From: Martinezella multihospitum
GTDB taxonomy: Bacteria; Pseudomonadota; Alphaproteobacteria; Rhizobiales; Rhizobiaceae
Assembly (NCBI RefSeq): GCF_900094585.1
Contig: NZ_FMAG01000014.1
Coordinates: forward strand, 1 to 64,000
DNA length: 64,000 nt
Direction of reading: 5' to 3'
Both the position numbers and the translations under genes were made by a program. How positions within the stretch are numbered: the stretch's first letter is position 1; each line of letters opens with the position of its first letter. Under the pieces are notes generated by a model. That model saw only the letters and a list, made by a program, of their open reading frames with translations. It was not told the DNA's origin and did no database searches. Below, piece by piece: positions 8,619-16,491 of the stretch.

Positions 8619-9359
8619 CTAATCAGATGCGAACCAGCCGTTTCGAATCAAATGCGCTACGGCGGGCCGATCAACTGCCTCCGCTTGAAGGGCAGCCAAC
8701 TCAAAGTCATACGGGATTGATCGCAGTTCAGCACTCCAGCCCGACCTTGTCTTTTCAAGGAATGCAAATCTCGCGTGCGGGGCCCCCACTTCGACAACAT
8801 GCGAAATGGGCTTTTCGCTACGGTATCCGGGCATTCCTATACTGCCTGGGTTAACGACCAACACGCCGCCAACGTATACAATGCGAGGGATGTGAGAATG
8901 CCCACAAAGAACGACCTCCGCATTCCCGATGCCGTTTAACTTATCGAGAATAACTTGCTTGGAGTTTAGGACAGGTCGGCCTGAGCTCACATCCTCTAAC
9001 AAATAGTCGTTGTCCCCGCCTGTCGGACTTCCATGGCATGCAAAGACCAATCCATCATCAAAGGTCGCAGTTTTCGGCAGCCCTTCAATCCAAGCCTTGT
9101 GTGATTGAGATAAACACTGTCTGGCGTAGGAATCAGATAAGCCCGTTCCTCCTTCAATTATTTGCCGCTCGTGATTACCCGCGATTGTTTCGTAACCAAG
9201 GCTAATATGAAGATCGGCGCTGCCGGCTGGGTCAAACGGCCCAGACACGAGATCACCCAGACTGATGACAATGTCGGGATCCAGTTCGCGTATGCTCTTC
9301 GCGACGGCCTCCAATGCGATACGATTTCCATGAACATCAGAAATAGCAGCGATACGCAT
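8619..9359 (-). CDS. Metallophosphoesterase (YfcE/MJ0936-type), phosphonate cluster
   Basis: 246 residues with all five calcineurin-like metallophosphoesterase blocks: ISDVHGN (D-x-H, residues 6-12), SLGDLV (GD), AGNHE (GNHE), ACHG and CGHSHIP, with a final VVNPGSIGMPG as in YfcE/YmdB-type enzymes. It is predicted to be a soluble dimetal phosphodiesterase or phosphatase. A strong GGAGGTTAAC precedes the ATG at 9359. It is transcribed with the phosphonopyruvate decarboxylase and the Rossmann protein, divergently from pepM. A role in hydrolysing a nucleotidylated or phosphorylated phosphonate intermediate is inference from context. Confidence 0.85.
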   Translation of the reverse strand: MRIAAISDVHGNRIALEAVAKSIRELDPDIVISLGDLVSGPFDPAGSADLHISLGYETIAGNHERQIIEGGTGLSDSYARQCLSQSHKAWIEGLPKTATFDDGLVFACHGSPTGGDNDYLLEDVSSGRPVLNSKQVILDKLNGIGNAEVVLCGHSHIPRIVYVGGVLVVNPGSIGMPGYRSEKPISHVVEVGAPHARFAFLEKTRSGWSAELRSIPYDFELAALQAEAVDRPAVAHLIRNGWFASD

Positions 9360-9476
9360 CTAGTTAACCTCCATGAAATGATAAGATTGTTCGCGCCACG
9401 TTCTGTTCATGCGCGCAGATATACCTCCTTCCAGTGATGAGAATGGAACCTGGAGCGGCAGGCGTGGGCCTTGTTG

Positions 9477-10637
9477 CTAAGAGTCGATCCCTTTCTGAGA
9501 TGACTTTAGGAAACGTTGGAAACGTATTGCTACATCGGAGGGCGCGATAGTGGGGCGCCCAAGATTCCGCATAGACCCAGTAGCAATCTGCATATGAACC
9601 ATTGCTGGCCCACGCACGGCAGCCGCATTCTGCAGTGCGCGATGGAATTCATCAACGCTGTCGCATCTCCACGCGGCCTTATAGCCACATGCAAGGGCGA
9701 CCCCCGCGAAATCCACGTTGGGTGACGCCGTTGCCTGTCCCCCGGTACTATCATGGGCAGCATTATCGAGAATGACGTGAACCAACTTGTCTGGAGAGTT
9801 GGCACCGATCGTTGCCATGTTGCCCATCTTCATCAGTGCTGCGCCATCACCGTCAAGCACTAAGACTGGCTTTTCAGTATTTAGCGCCACGCCTAGGCCA
9901 AGAGCGCTGGCTGCACCCATCGAGCCTACCTGATAAAAGTGCTGCTCACGATCAGATATCGTGAATAGCTCTCGTCCACACATTCCCGTTGTGGCGATTA
10001 TCGCCGTCTTATCGGAGACAGTCTCCAAGACGGTCTCCAATGCCATTTGTCTGCTCGTTTGGCGAGAGCCGGTTCGTCGATCTTCATAGGTGCCCATCCA
10101 ATCTCGTTCTGGACTTTCTGGACTATTTAGGGTCGATGGTTCGACCACGCCTCGGCGTAACACCATAGCAAAAGGAAGGCGGTTGCTACTAAAGCGCTCG
10201 CGAACGGATGCGATGGCGTTGCCAAGTGACAGCTCGTCGGTAGGAAAGTCCATGGACGGTATTTCGATTGTTTCAAGCAACGCCTGTGTTTTTTGCCCCA
10301 TTAACAAATGCTGGGGCTCGTCAGGTTCGCCCGGGCGCCCTCTCCAGGTTACGAGCAAAAGCGCAGGAATCAAAAAAGGCCGATTCAGTGAGGTGAGCGG
10401 ATTGATCGCGTTGCCAAGTCCCGAGTTTTGGCACATCACTACTGCATCTCGACCCGCCAGCCAGGCGCCTGCGGCAATCGCGACAGCTTCCCCCTCGCTT
10501 GTCGCGCCGACATATCTACAATCGGCTCGACTGATAACGCGATTAATGACGGGCGACAGATAACTGCACGGAACGCCGCTAAAAAAAGAAAACCCATGAG
10601 TTATTGCGGCGTCAATAAACGAATCGGCTGAGATCAT
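9477..10637 (-). CDS. ppd: Phosphonopyruvate decarboxylase (TPP-dependent)
   Basis: 386 residues from ATG 10637, with TTTTGGAGAACGAG upstream. It decarboxylates 3-phosphonopyruvate to phosphonoacetaldehyde, the irreversible step that pulls C-P bond formation forward. The TPP-binding signature is GDG at 263-265 followed by DNAAHDSTGGQ at 291-301, diagnostic of the Ppd/AepY family. The N-terminal domain begins ADSFIDAAITHGFSFFSGVP and contains the conserved SEGEAVAIAAG near 47-57, which bears the TPP-activating Glu. Length matches the family (about 380-400). A longer form from GTG 10688 would overlap the upstream gene and lacks a ribosome-binding site. It lies in the minus-strand arm of the cluster, 5' of the metallophosphoesterase gene. 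Confidence 0.95.
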   Translation of the reverse strand: MISADSFIDAAITHGFSFFSGVPCSYLSPVINRVISRADCRYVGATSEGEAVAIAAGAWLAGRDAVVMCQNSGLGNAINPLTSLNRPFLIPALLLVTWRGRPGEPDEPQHLLMGQKTQALLETIEIPSMDFPTDELSLGNAIASVRERFSSNRLPFAMVLRRGVVEPSTLNSPESPERDWMGTYEDRRTGSRQTSRQMALETVLETVSDKTAIIATTGMCGRELFTISDREQHFYQVGSMGAASALGLGVALNTEKPVLVLDGDGAALMKMGNMATIGANSPDKLVHVILDNAAHDSTGGQATASPNVDFAGVALACGYKAAWRCDSVDEFHRALQNAAAVRGPAMVHMQIATGSMRNLGRPTIAPSDVAIRFQRFLKSSQKGIDS

Positions 10638-10684
10638 CTCGTTCTCCAAAATCCGAGAGCTGGAATAGCCCAAAGTGATTGAAT

Positions 10685-11830
10685 TCACCGATATTGTTCT
10701 GAAAACTTCTGATATTTAGACGAAAGTTCTTCGGCCCATTGGTACGAGTCATCCAGCTTCAATTCTCGGCATTCATAGCCGAGCAGCCGGTTTAAGATGT
10801 CGGCCTCCTGATCTTCAAAGTAAACAGTACCGTCGTCTGCGATCTGTCGAATACCGTCTGCATGTTGGCACGCCTCATTTACTTTTATCGCGCGCTCCAT
10901 GGGCATGGAGGGATCCAAATCGAGCTCAATGGAACCACTTGATATCTTGACAGGATACCCACCCGGTAATCCTCGAGGCGCTGGGGCATGAGCATAAATT
11001 GGCGTCTCGGAAACCAACCCCTGCAGAATGAGAGCTGCCGAGGCAGCGGTGAGGATTTGCCCTTCGGTGCCGCCAACTCGCCTAAGGTCGCCACCGAGCG
11101 CTTTGAAGATTGGTCCGTGATCTTCCCCGAGGTCGACAAGCTGCCCATCGACGTAGGCATCCAAATGGTATGTGGCTCGACCTGCGTTACCAAAGCGATG
11201 GACGTAATGACTGAAATAGTGATGGGCTATGAGCCGCAGCCGCACACGAACTGGCTCAATATCAAGGCGTCTTGCGACGGAATAGGTCAGAGCTGGAACA
11301 ATATTCCCGATGTTTCCTACGCCGATGTCCGGCGCCAAGCCAACTTTTGAAAGCACGTTTCCAACGGCGTCGGGGAAGGCGCCATTCACGACCATGCAGT
11401 TGTGGCCGGAAAGCTTCACAGCTTTCATGAGATCATAGTTGAGACTCAAATGCATAGGGAGCCAGATACCGAATTGAGCTTCATCGATTGCCCGAAATAC
11501 ATCATTTGGAAGCTCAGTAATTATTCTCGCGGCCTGCAATGAAGCGCCCATGAAGATTATATCAGGGCGAATCCTGGCCAATATTTCTGCTACTTGTTCG
11601 ACATTGCGGAGATCAGCCATCTCGACGGAAGGTCCTGCCACTGTTCCTAGATTGTAGGCTGTAAAACGCGCCAAATTGGCTAGCCGGACAGCTTTTTCGA
11701 AGTTTCGTCCCACCAGCACAACCCTACTTGTCTGTGCACGTGTTAGGAGGAGTGGGAGCAAATTTGCGCAAAGATTGCCCGTCCCAAAAATCATAATGAG
11801 GGGCGTTTCGGATTGTGCGGCACTAAGCAT
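10685..11830 (-). CDS. Rossmann-fold dehydrogenase-like protein of unknown substrate
   Basis: 381 residues from ATG 11830, chosen for GAGG 8 bases upstream. The N-terminus MIFGTGNLCANLLPLLL (G16-T-G-N-L20) followed by VVLVGRNFEKAVRLAN is a dinucleotide-binding fold of the saccharopine/opine-dehydrogenase type. The rest includes VVNGAFPDAVGNVL and NIGNIVPALTYSVARRL, which I cannot match to a characterised enzyme. It could oxidise or reduce a phosphonate intermediate or form a C-N bond by reductive condensation as opine dehydrogenases do; both are speculation. It is first in the minus-strand transcript, with ppd and the metallophosphoesterase behind it. Confidence 0.6.
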   Translation of the reverse strand: MLSAAQSETPLIMIFGTGNLCANLLPLLLTRAQTSRVVLVGRNFEKAVRLANLARFTAYNLGTVAGPSVEMADLRNVEQVAEILARIRPDIIFMGASLQAARIITELPNDVFRAIDEAQFGIWLPMHLSLNYDLMKAVKLSGHNCMVVNGAFPDAVGNVLSKVGLAPDIGVGNIGNIVPALTYSVARRLDIEPVRVRLRLIAHHYFSHYVHRFGNAGRATYHLDAYVDGQLVDLGEDHGPIFKALGGDLRRVGGTEGQILTAASAALILQGLVSETPIYAHAPAPRGLPGGYPVKISSGSIELDLDPSMPMERAIKVNEACQHADGIRQIADDGTVYFEDQEADILNRLLGYECRELKLDDSYQWAEELSSKYQKFSEQYR

Positions 11831-12283
11831 TGTTTGACCTCGACGAATTCGGGAAACAAATTTGATCCACGCCAAGCGGGACCCCTTGACATACCTCTGA
11901 TTGCATTGTCCTGCTAAGATGCATATTAGTCGGAACACAATTAAAAGGCGTGGTCAATAGGAAAAAAGTCGTCCGTCAATTATTCGGCTAACTGATATTG
12001 GTGGCATGCAACTTACATTCCGATTCCTGAATTCTTGCAAAAATCCCTGCAATTTCGGTAGAGACTTAACGCTAACATATTGATTATAAATTATTATATT
12101 AAGGAGGCGCGAACCTTGGTCGACAGTCGAAATCGTGCTGAGGGTTCCAGAGAAGAGGAGTAGGCTGATCTCTATGTCATTGATTCTTATGCGCTACTTT
12201 TAAGATATATAATGAGATAATTACCCTATTGACGGGAGTGTATTTTTCTATGACTATCACATCTACAATCAAGGAGGGTACTT
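11831..12283. promoter_or_regulatory. Divergent control region between the two arms of the phosphonate cluster
   Basis: About 450 AT-rich bases separating the minus-strand arm from pepM. A candidate promoter toward pepM is TTGACG (12229-12234), 17 bases, GACTAT (12252-12257), which would start transcripts about 20 bases before the pepM ATG. A second AT-rich stretch with TATAAT lies at 12208-12213. A short open frame with an excellent ribosome-binding site sits at 12116. pepM itself has AAGGAGGG 6 bases before its ATG. Any regulator of the cluster would be expected to bind here; no obvious operator palindrome is seen. Confidence 0.55.
12116..12163 (+). CDS. Possible 15-residue leader peptide upstream of pepM
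   Basis: AAGGAGGCGCGAACC precedes a TTG that opens a frame MVDSRNRAEGSREEE ending in TAG. The Shine-Dalgarno match is near perfect, and the preceding AT-rich tract (TATATTAAGG) could hold a -10 element. With only 15 codons and a non-ATG start it may be chance; if translated it could couple pepM expression to translation or be an attenuator. Confidence 0.25.
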   Translation: MVDSRNRAEGSREEE

Positions 12284-13165
12284 ATGCTTGCTACCTTTGA
12301 TCCTGCCCCAAGCGCACTTTCGCTGCTATTGAGGTCCCGCGAACTTTCATTTCTGATGGAAGCTCACGATGCGCTATCAGCGCGTATTGCGGAAGAAGCA
12401 GGCTTCAAGGGTCTCTGGGCTTCTGGGCTGTCAATAGCTTCCACTCTTGGCTTTCGCGACTCAAACGAGGCGTCTTGGACCCAGGTTGTCGAGGCTGTTG
12501 GTCGAATTGCTGATGTCACAAGCATTCCCATTTTGGTGGATGGCGATACCGGTTTCGGCAATTTCAATAACGCTCGAATTGTTGCTCGGAAGCTCGTGCA
12601 AGCGGGGGCTGCGGGAGTTTGTCTTGAAGACAAAGTCTTTCCAAAGATGAACTCGTTTGTGGGTGATCGGCATCCGCTTGCCGACATCCAGGAGTATTGC
12701 GGGCGACTGAAGGCAGTTAAGGATACGTGTGGACACGATTTGGTGGTTGTTGCCCGACTGGAATCTTTCATCGGCGGTCACGGGCTCGAGGACGCACTGG
12801 AAAGAGCTCATAGCTATGCCAGGGCAGGTGCTGATGCAATTTTAGTCCACTCGCGGAAATCGGACCCGAGTGAAATCCTCAGTTTCTGTGGCCAGTGGGA
12901 CAATTCTAGGCCAATAATTATAGTCCCAACCAAATACTCAACAACACCGACCGATGTTTTCCGAAAAGCCAATATATCCACCGTGATATGGGCCAATCAC
13001 AACATGCGGGCCGCAGTTTCTGCGATGAAGTCGGTATGCAACAGGATTATTCAGGAGCAATCGGTCGCGGGCATTGAAGAGGAAATAGCTTCAGTGGGCG
13101 AGATATTTGAGCTGCTCGACTACCAAGAGCTTGATAGCGCGGAGCAAAAGTATCTCCCTGCATAG
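12284..13165 (+). CDS. pepM: Phosphoenolpyruvate phosphomutase (PEP mutase)
   Basis: 293 residues. It interconverts PEP and 3-phosphonopyruvate, the C-P bond-forming entry step of almost all phosphonate biosynthesis. The isocitrate-lyase-superfamily barrel shows DGDTGFGN at 86-93 (metal and substrate site). The signature EDKVFPKMNS at 115-124 matches the PEP-mutase consensus EDKxxxxxNS, separating it from carboxyphosphonoenolpyruvate mutases and from isocitrate or methylisocitrate lyases. The ATG has AAGGAGGG upstream. It heads a tight plus-strand operon; the next gene begins 9 bases after its stop. Length matches the family (about 290-300). This gene is the strongest marker that the region is a phosphonate cluster. 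Confidence 0.97.
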   Translation: MLATFDPAPSALSLLLRSRELSFLMEAHDALSARIAEEAGFKGLWASGLSIASTLGFRDSNEASWTQVVEAVGRIADVTSIPILVDGDTGFGNFNNARIVARKLVQAGAAGVCLEDKVFPKMNSFVGDRHPLADIQEYCGRLKAVKDTCGHDLVVVARLESFIGGHGLEDALERAHSYARAGADAILVHSRKSDPSEILSFCGQWDNSRPIIIVPTKYSTTPTDVFRKANISTVIWANHNMRAAVSAMKSVCNRIIQEQSVAGIEEEIASVGEIFELLDYQELDSAEQKYLPA

Positions 13166-13173
13166 GAGGCTAC

Positions 13174-13809
13174 ATGAAGCCGCTTCTAATCTTCGATTGC
13201 GATGGGGTTTTAGTCCAATCTGAACCGGGGGAAACCCTCTGCCTTTTGCAGGTAGCTAGTCGTTACGGGTACAACAGGACACTTTCTGACGTTGAAAAAC
13301 GGTTTCGCGGCAGAAAGATGGCTCAAGTGGCCGGAATGATTTCAGAGGAAATGGGCAAACCGTTGCCCGAATCCTTCGTGCCTGAGGTCCGTGAGCTTTG
13401 CGCCAATACCATCGACAGGTCTATGGTAGAGACCCCCGGTCTTTCAATAGCGTTGAGTGGGCTGCCAAATAGGCGTTGCGTTGCGTCGAACAGCCCCCTG
13501 GAACTGATAAAGACCCGGCTAAGATCGGCCGGCCTAACTGCACATTTTGGCGAACAGATATATTCGGCGTACGAAATTGGTTCGTGGAAGCCTGATCCAA
13601 CGCTTTTTCAGTTCGCTGCGTCGCACAACAGTTTTCCTAACGATCAGTGCATCGTCGTTGAGGACAGCGCGATCGGGGTGGAAGCCGCGTTGAGCGCTGG
13701 GATGAATGTTGTCCTGTATGGCGCTGAGACCAAAACAGTACGGGAGAGCGCAAAGGTTCGGCACCTTCTCGACATGTCCAAACTGCCAGAGTTGATAGTT
13801 AGCTTTTGA
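13174..13809 (+). CDS. HAD-superfamily phosphatase (subfamily IA, YieH-like)
   Basis: 211 residues with the HAD motifs in order: FDCDGVL (nucleophile D8, acid/base D10), ASNSPLE (motif II Ser), KPDPTLF (motif III Lys) and VVEDSAIGVEA (motif IV acidic pair). The cap region is alpha-helical as in phosphoglycolate-type and YieH-type phosphatases. I do not see the lysine-containing cap signature of phosphonoacetaldehyde hydrolase (PhnX), so C-P cleavage is not implied. In this operon a phosphatase could remove a phosphate from an activated intermediate. It overlaps nothing; the next start is 8 bases after its stop. Confidence 0.85.
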   Translation: MKPLLIFDCDGVLVQSEPGETLCLLQVASRYGYNRTLSDVEKRFRGRKMAQVAGMISEEMGKPLPESFVPEVRELCANTIDRSMVETPGLSIALSGLPNRRCVASNSPLELIKTRLRSAGLTAHFGEQIYSAYEIGSWKPDPTLFQFAASHNSFPNDQCIVVEDSAIGVEAALSAGMNVVLYGAETKTVRESAKVRHLLDMSKLPELIVSF

Positions 13810-13817
13810 GGGATCTC

Positions 13818-14573
13818 ATGCAAGAGGTTTCATTTATCCAGCCTGCGAGAGTGTTGAGCGAGGCGCAAGAAGCCGGCCCTGACTGGGCCAACGTGAGTAC
13901 CTCCGAGTTCCTTCAGAAGGTCAGCGACCCGAACTATCCTTGCTATTTTGGTAGCGCCTCTATCAAGGATAAAACCTTATCATTTTGCTTCGTAAGTGAT
14001 CTAAAAGGCACCAATCCAGCAGAGGATCTCGCAAATGTGCTACGGGCATATTTGGAGATCGCTGTCACTGGCCCGGCTAAGCAGTCATTGGTAGTTTTTG
14101 TCGGTCCGCCCGTATCTCCTGTAGATATCAAGACCGACTATCACCGCTTTTGGAGACTTCTCTCTGCAATAAGCAAGCACGATACTAGCCCTTGGCCTGA
14201 GGCTGCACCACAAGACACGGCCGATCCCTTGTGGCAGTGGTGTTTCGCAGGACGGAAATGGTTCGTCCTTGCTTGCAGCCCGGCATATCGGCTCAGGCGT
14301 AGCAGAAATTTGGGTCCGTGCCTGACTTTGATCTTCCAATTGAGTGATCGGGTCTTCGAAGGTTTGGGCGGGTCGACCCCAGCTGGGAAGCATGCAAAGG
14401 TAACTATTCGACGCCGCGCTGCTGTGTTCGACACCATCTCAGCTCATCCGCACTCGGGAAGTGAAAACCAGTCTTCGGTTTTCAAATGGCGACAGTATTT
14501 TTTGCCTGACGACGACACGCAATTTCAAGAAGGTGCGTGTCCATACGGCAGATTGACCGGAGAAGGGACATGA
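13818..14573 (+). CDS. YqcI/YcgG-family protein, possible heme-dependent N-oxygenase (GntA-like)
   Basis: 251 residues from ATG 13818, with TTGAGGGATCTC upstream. The C-terminal half carries the family hallmarks: DPLWQWCFAGRKWFVLACSP, then RLRRSRNLGPCL, then IFQLSDRVFEGL, then FKWRQYFLPDDD ending CPYG. YqcI/YcgG proteins were long uncharacterised. The guanitoxin enzyme GntA belongs to this family and is described as a heme-dependent N-hydroxylase of an arginine-derived guanidino substrate. The inference is an N-oxygenation step during assembly of this phosphonate, for example on an amino acid or amine partner. The stop codon overlaps the ATG of the next gene (ATGA), indicating translational coupling. 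Confidence 0.75.
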   Translation: MQEVSFIQPARVLSEAQEAGPDWANVSTSEFLQKVSDPNYPCYFGSASIKDKTLSFCFVSDLKGTNPAEDLANVLRAYLEIAVTGPAKQSLVVFVGPPVSPVDIKTDYHRFWRLLSAISKHDTSPWPEAAPQDTADPLWQWCFAGRKWFVLACSPAYRLRRSRNLGPCLTLIFQLSDRVFEGLGGSTPAGKHAKVTIRRRAAVFDTISAHPHSGSENQSSVFKWRQYFLPDDDTQFQEGACPYGRLTGEGT

Positions 14574-15442
14574 CCGACGCACATTTCTGGAAAGATCACG
14601 TCCTCGTTCTTATGACGCCTGATATCATGGTCCGCGGGTTGCAGCTCCAGCTTTTCAAGCGGTTGTTGGAGGAAGGCATCATACCGGTTGCTGCAAAGCT
14701 GTCTAAGACAGACGCTGAAATGATTGACGAGCTATATCGCGACGTTATTGCCGGCAACTGGCAGACATGGCGTTACAGGCTAATCGAAGACGCGTTTGCG
14801 CTGGCACCATCGTTAGCGATGATCTGCCGTTGCGTCGATCAAGACCTGCCTCACGCCTATGTTAAATCGCGAAAGGGAAACCAGCATCCGCATTTAATGA
14901 TTGACGGTCAGATCCGTCGAGATTTCGGCGCTATTAATGCCGTGCTGGGAATATTTCACGCCTCGGACAACCCTGAGGAATCTCGCAAGGACGCCCTCGT
15001 TTTCGGGCTGACACCGGATGACGTTTTTGACGACGAGGCGAAGTGCCATCGCCGCATTGAGCAGCTTTGCAAGCTGACCACACCACTCGTTCCCGAAACA
15101 CGAGACTTTGACGACGCTCTCCAGCAGTTGAGGGCTGCGATCTTGACACTATTCTGGGATGATCTCGATGACGATTCCCGCAACGAGATCGATACGATGC
15201 TGGTGCTAAATGGCGGTCTGGCGGCGACCGGTGCGGGGAGCAGGCTTGCCAATCTTGTCCGCGACACCATGCCTAATGACCTATTCGACGTGCTTCAGTA
15301 CGATTTTACTCCGGAGGCTGAAAGATCAGGCCGACTATCTGGAATACTGAACTGCATAAAGCGATATGGAATAGAGATGGATTCTTGGCAACACTTGGTA
15401 CTTGAAAGTAGTTGCTATTTCCCACCGGCGCGAAAACGATGA
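14570..15442 (+). CDS. Nucleoside-diphosphate-kinase-like protein with altered active site
   Basis: 290 residues. Residues about 10-150 follow the NDK fold: VLVLMTPDIMVRGL (consensus xxIKPDxVxRGL), GIIPVAAKLSK, QIRRDFGAINA (consensus xIRGDF) and GIFHASDNPEESRKDALVFG (consensus NxxHGSDSxESAxxEIxLFF). The phosphorylated His is kept as H130, but the Lys of KPD is Thr (MTPD) and the Arg/Asn before the His motif are Leu/Gly. The C-terminal 140 residues are an extra helical region not found in ordinary NDKs (about 140 residues total). It may be a specialised phosphotransferase, for instance phosphorylating the phosphonate for activation or self-protection as the FomA/FomB kinases do for fosfomycin (different fold). 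Start codon overlaps the previous stop. Confidence 0.7.
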   Translation: MTDAHFWKDHVLVLMTPDIMVRGLQLQLFKRLLEEGIIPVAAKLSKTDAEMIDELYRDVIAGNWQTWRYRLIEDAFALAPSLAMICRCVDQDLPHAYVKSRKGNQHPHLMIDGQIRRDFGAINAVLGIFHASDNPEESRKDALVFGLTPDDVFDDEAKCHRRIEQLCKLTTPLVPETRDFDDALQQLRAAILTLFWDDLDDDSRNEIDTMLVLNGGLAATGAGSRLANLVRDTMPNDLFDVLQYDFTPEAERSGRLSGILNCIKRYGIEMDSWQHLVLESSCYFPPARKR

Positions 15443-16491
15443 CGATTAAGCTTTCTAGTAATCAACGGGACGGTTCGAATTCAGTTTCACGGGGGAACGT
15501 GTCGCCGATATTTGTTGCCTCTTCCGTCAACGAAATTGGGAAATACCGATGGGACGATCTTGTTCATCGTGCTCAAGCACCGGTCTTCTATGAATGGAAT
15601 TTCGTAAAGTCCATCGAAGATAACCCTCTCACGACGGGAGCTGAGCCCTTCTATCTGTACTCAGAGGGTTTATCTGGGCGCCTGAGTTTACTAACGACCC
15701 TATATCTGCAAACCGCTGTCAATCCGTTCGGTACATCAGCTACTCCAGAGAAAATGTTGGTAGGCCATCTCTGGCATTGTTATGATACCCGAGTTTTGAC
15801 CGAGGCTACGATAACCGTGGAGCAAGTCCACGCGCTAAAGGCAGAGATCACGGATCTCGCCCGCAAGCATGGAGCGGTCACATGTGGCCTCTGCAATATC
15901 GACAGGAGTGGCCCGCTTGCGCAAACAATTGGAATTGCTGGCTTTCCAGCGGTCAACGGCGCATCTCGATACAGCCTTCTTCCCGAAGAAGGCGCAACAC
16001 TTAGCTTGCATCTCGAAAGGGTCGGAAGAGCAACTCGAAAGACCCTCAAACACTACTATCGACGTGCTCAGAATGCCGGAGCGAAAATATCGTTCGTCCC
16101 TACTGATCGTGCACTTGATGAGGATGTGCTCAATCTTTGTCTTGCCACTGCAAACAAGCACGCTCCGGGCTACTACCCTCCCTCAGAACTAAGCGTGCTT
16201 CTCAGGTCTCTGGGAGACAGCTGCAGGGTTTTACGTGTTGAGCTTGGGGGAGTTCTTCTAGCAGTTTCAATCTGCCTTCTTGATGCGCACGCTGCACACT
16301 TTTGGGCGGGTGGGTGCCTGTATCCTGATGAACTGAATTGGAGCCCTCAGTACGTCTTATTTGCAGCCGAGATTGAGTATGGTTTCCTTTCTGGACGATC
16401 TCGTGTTGAGTTCGGCAGGCGAAATGATGAATTCAAGAAACGACATGGCCTTCAGGCTGTGGGTTTGTCGAACTGGACCTGGAGCGTGTAG
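15439..16491 (+). CDS. FemAB/GNAT-type aminoacyl- or acyl-transferase-like protein 1
   Basis: 350 residues from ATG 15439, overlapping the preceding stop (ATGA). The C-terminal half reads VGRATRKTLKHYYRRAQNAG, then ANKHAPGYYPPSELSVLLRS, then VELGGVLLAVSICLLDAHAA and a final RVEFGRRNDEFKKRHG. This is the Acetyltransf_6 (FemAB-like, double-GNAT) pattern in which a basic helix, a G-x-x-x-A-x-x strand and a final D/E-F-G-x-x-x-x-x-x-F-K-x-x-x-G motif recur. Relatives transfer amino acids from aminoacyl-tRNA to peptidoglycan precursors; in dehydrophos biosynthesis a GNAT-type enzyme makes a peptide bond to the phosphonate with Leu-tRNA. The inference is addition of an amino acid to the phosphonate scaffold. 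Donor and acceptor are unknown. Confidence 0.7.
   Translation: MTIKLSSNQRDGSNSVSRGNVSPIFVASSVNEIGKYRWDDLVHRAQAPVFYEWNFVKSIEDNPLTTGAEPFYLYSEGLSGRLSLLTTLYLQTAVNPFGTSATPEKMLVGHLWHCYDTRVLTEATITVEQVHALKAEITDLARKHGAVTCGLCNIDRSGPLAQTIGIAGFPAVNGASRYSLLPEEGATLSLHLERVGRATRKTLKHYYRRAQNAGAKISFVPTDRALDEDVLNLCLATANKHAPGYYPPSELSVLLRSLGDSCRVLRVELGGVLLAVSICLLDAHAAHFWAGGCLYPDELNWSPQYVLFAAEIEYGFLSGRSRVEFGRRNDEFKKRHGLQAVGLSNWTWSV

Noticed and set aside
12284..13165. Methylisocitrate or isocitrate lyase for the PepM gene
   Set aside because: Those enzymes have K-K-C-G-H in the catalytic loop; here the loop reads EDKVFPKMNS, the PEP-mutase signature.
13174..13809. Phosphonoacetaldehyde hydrolase (PhnX) for the HAD gene in the cluster
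   Set aside because: It has the generic HAD motifs but not the lysine-containing cap signature of PhnX, and C-P cleavage would destroy the pathway intermediate.
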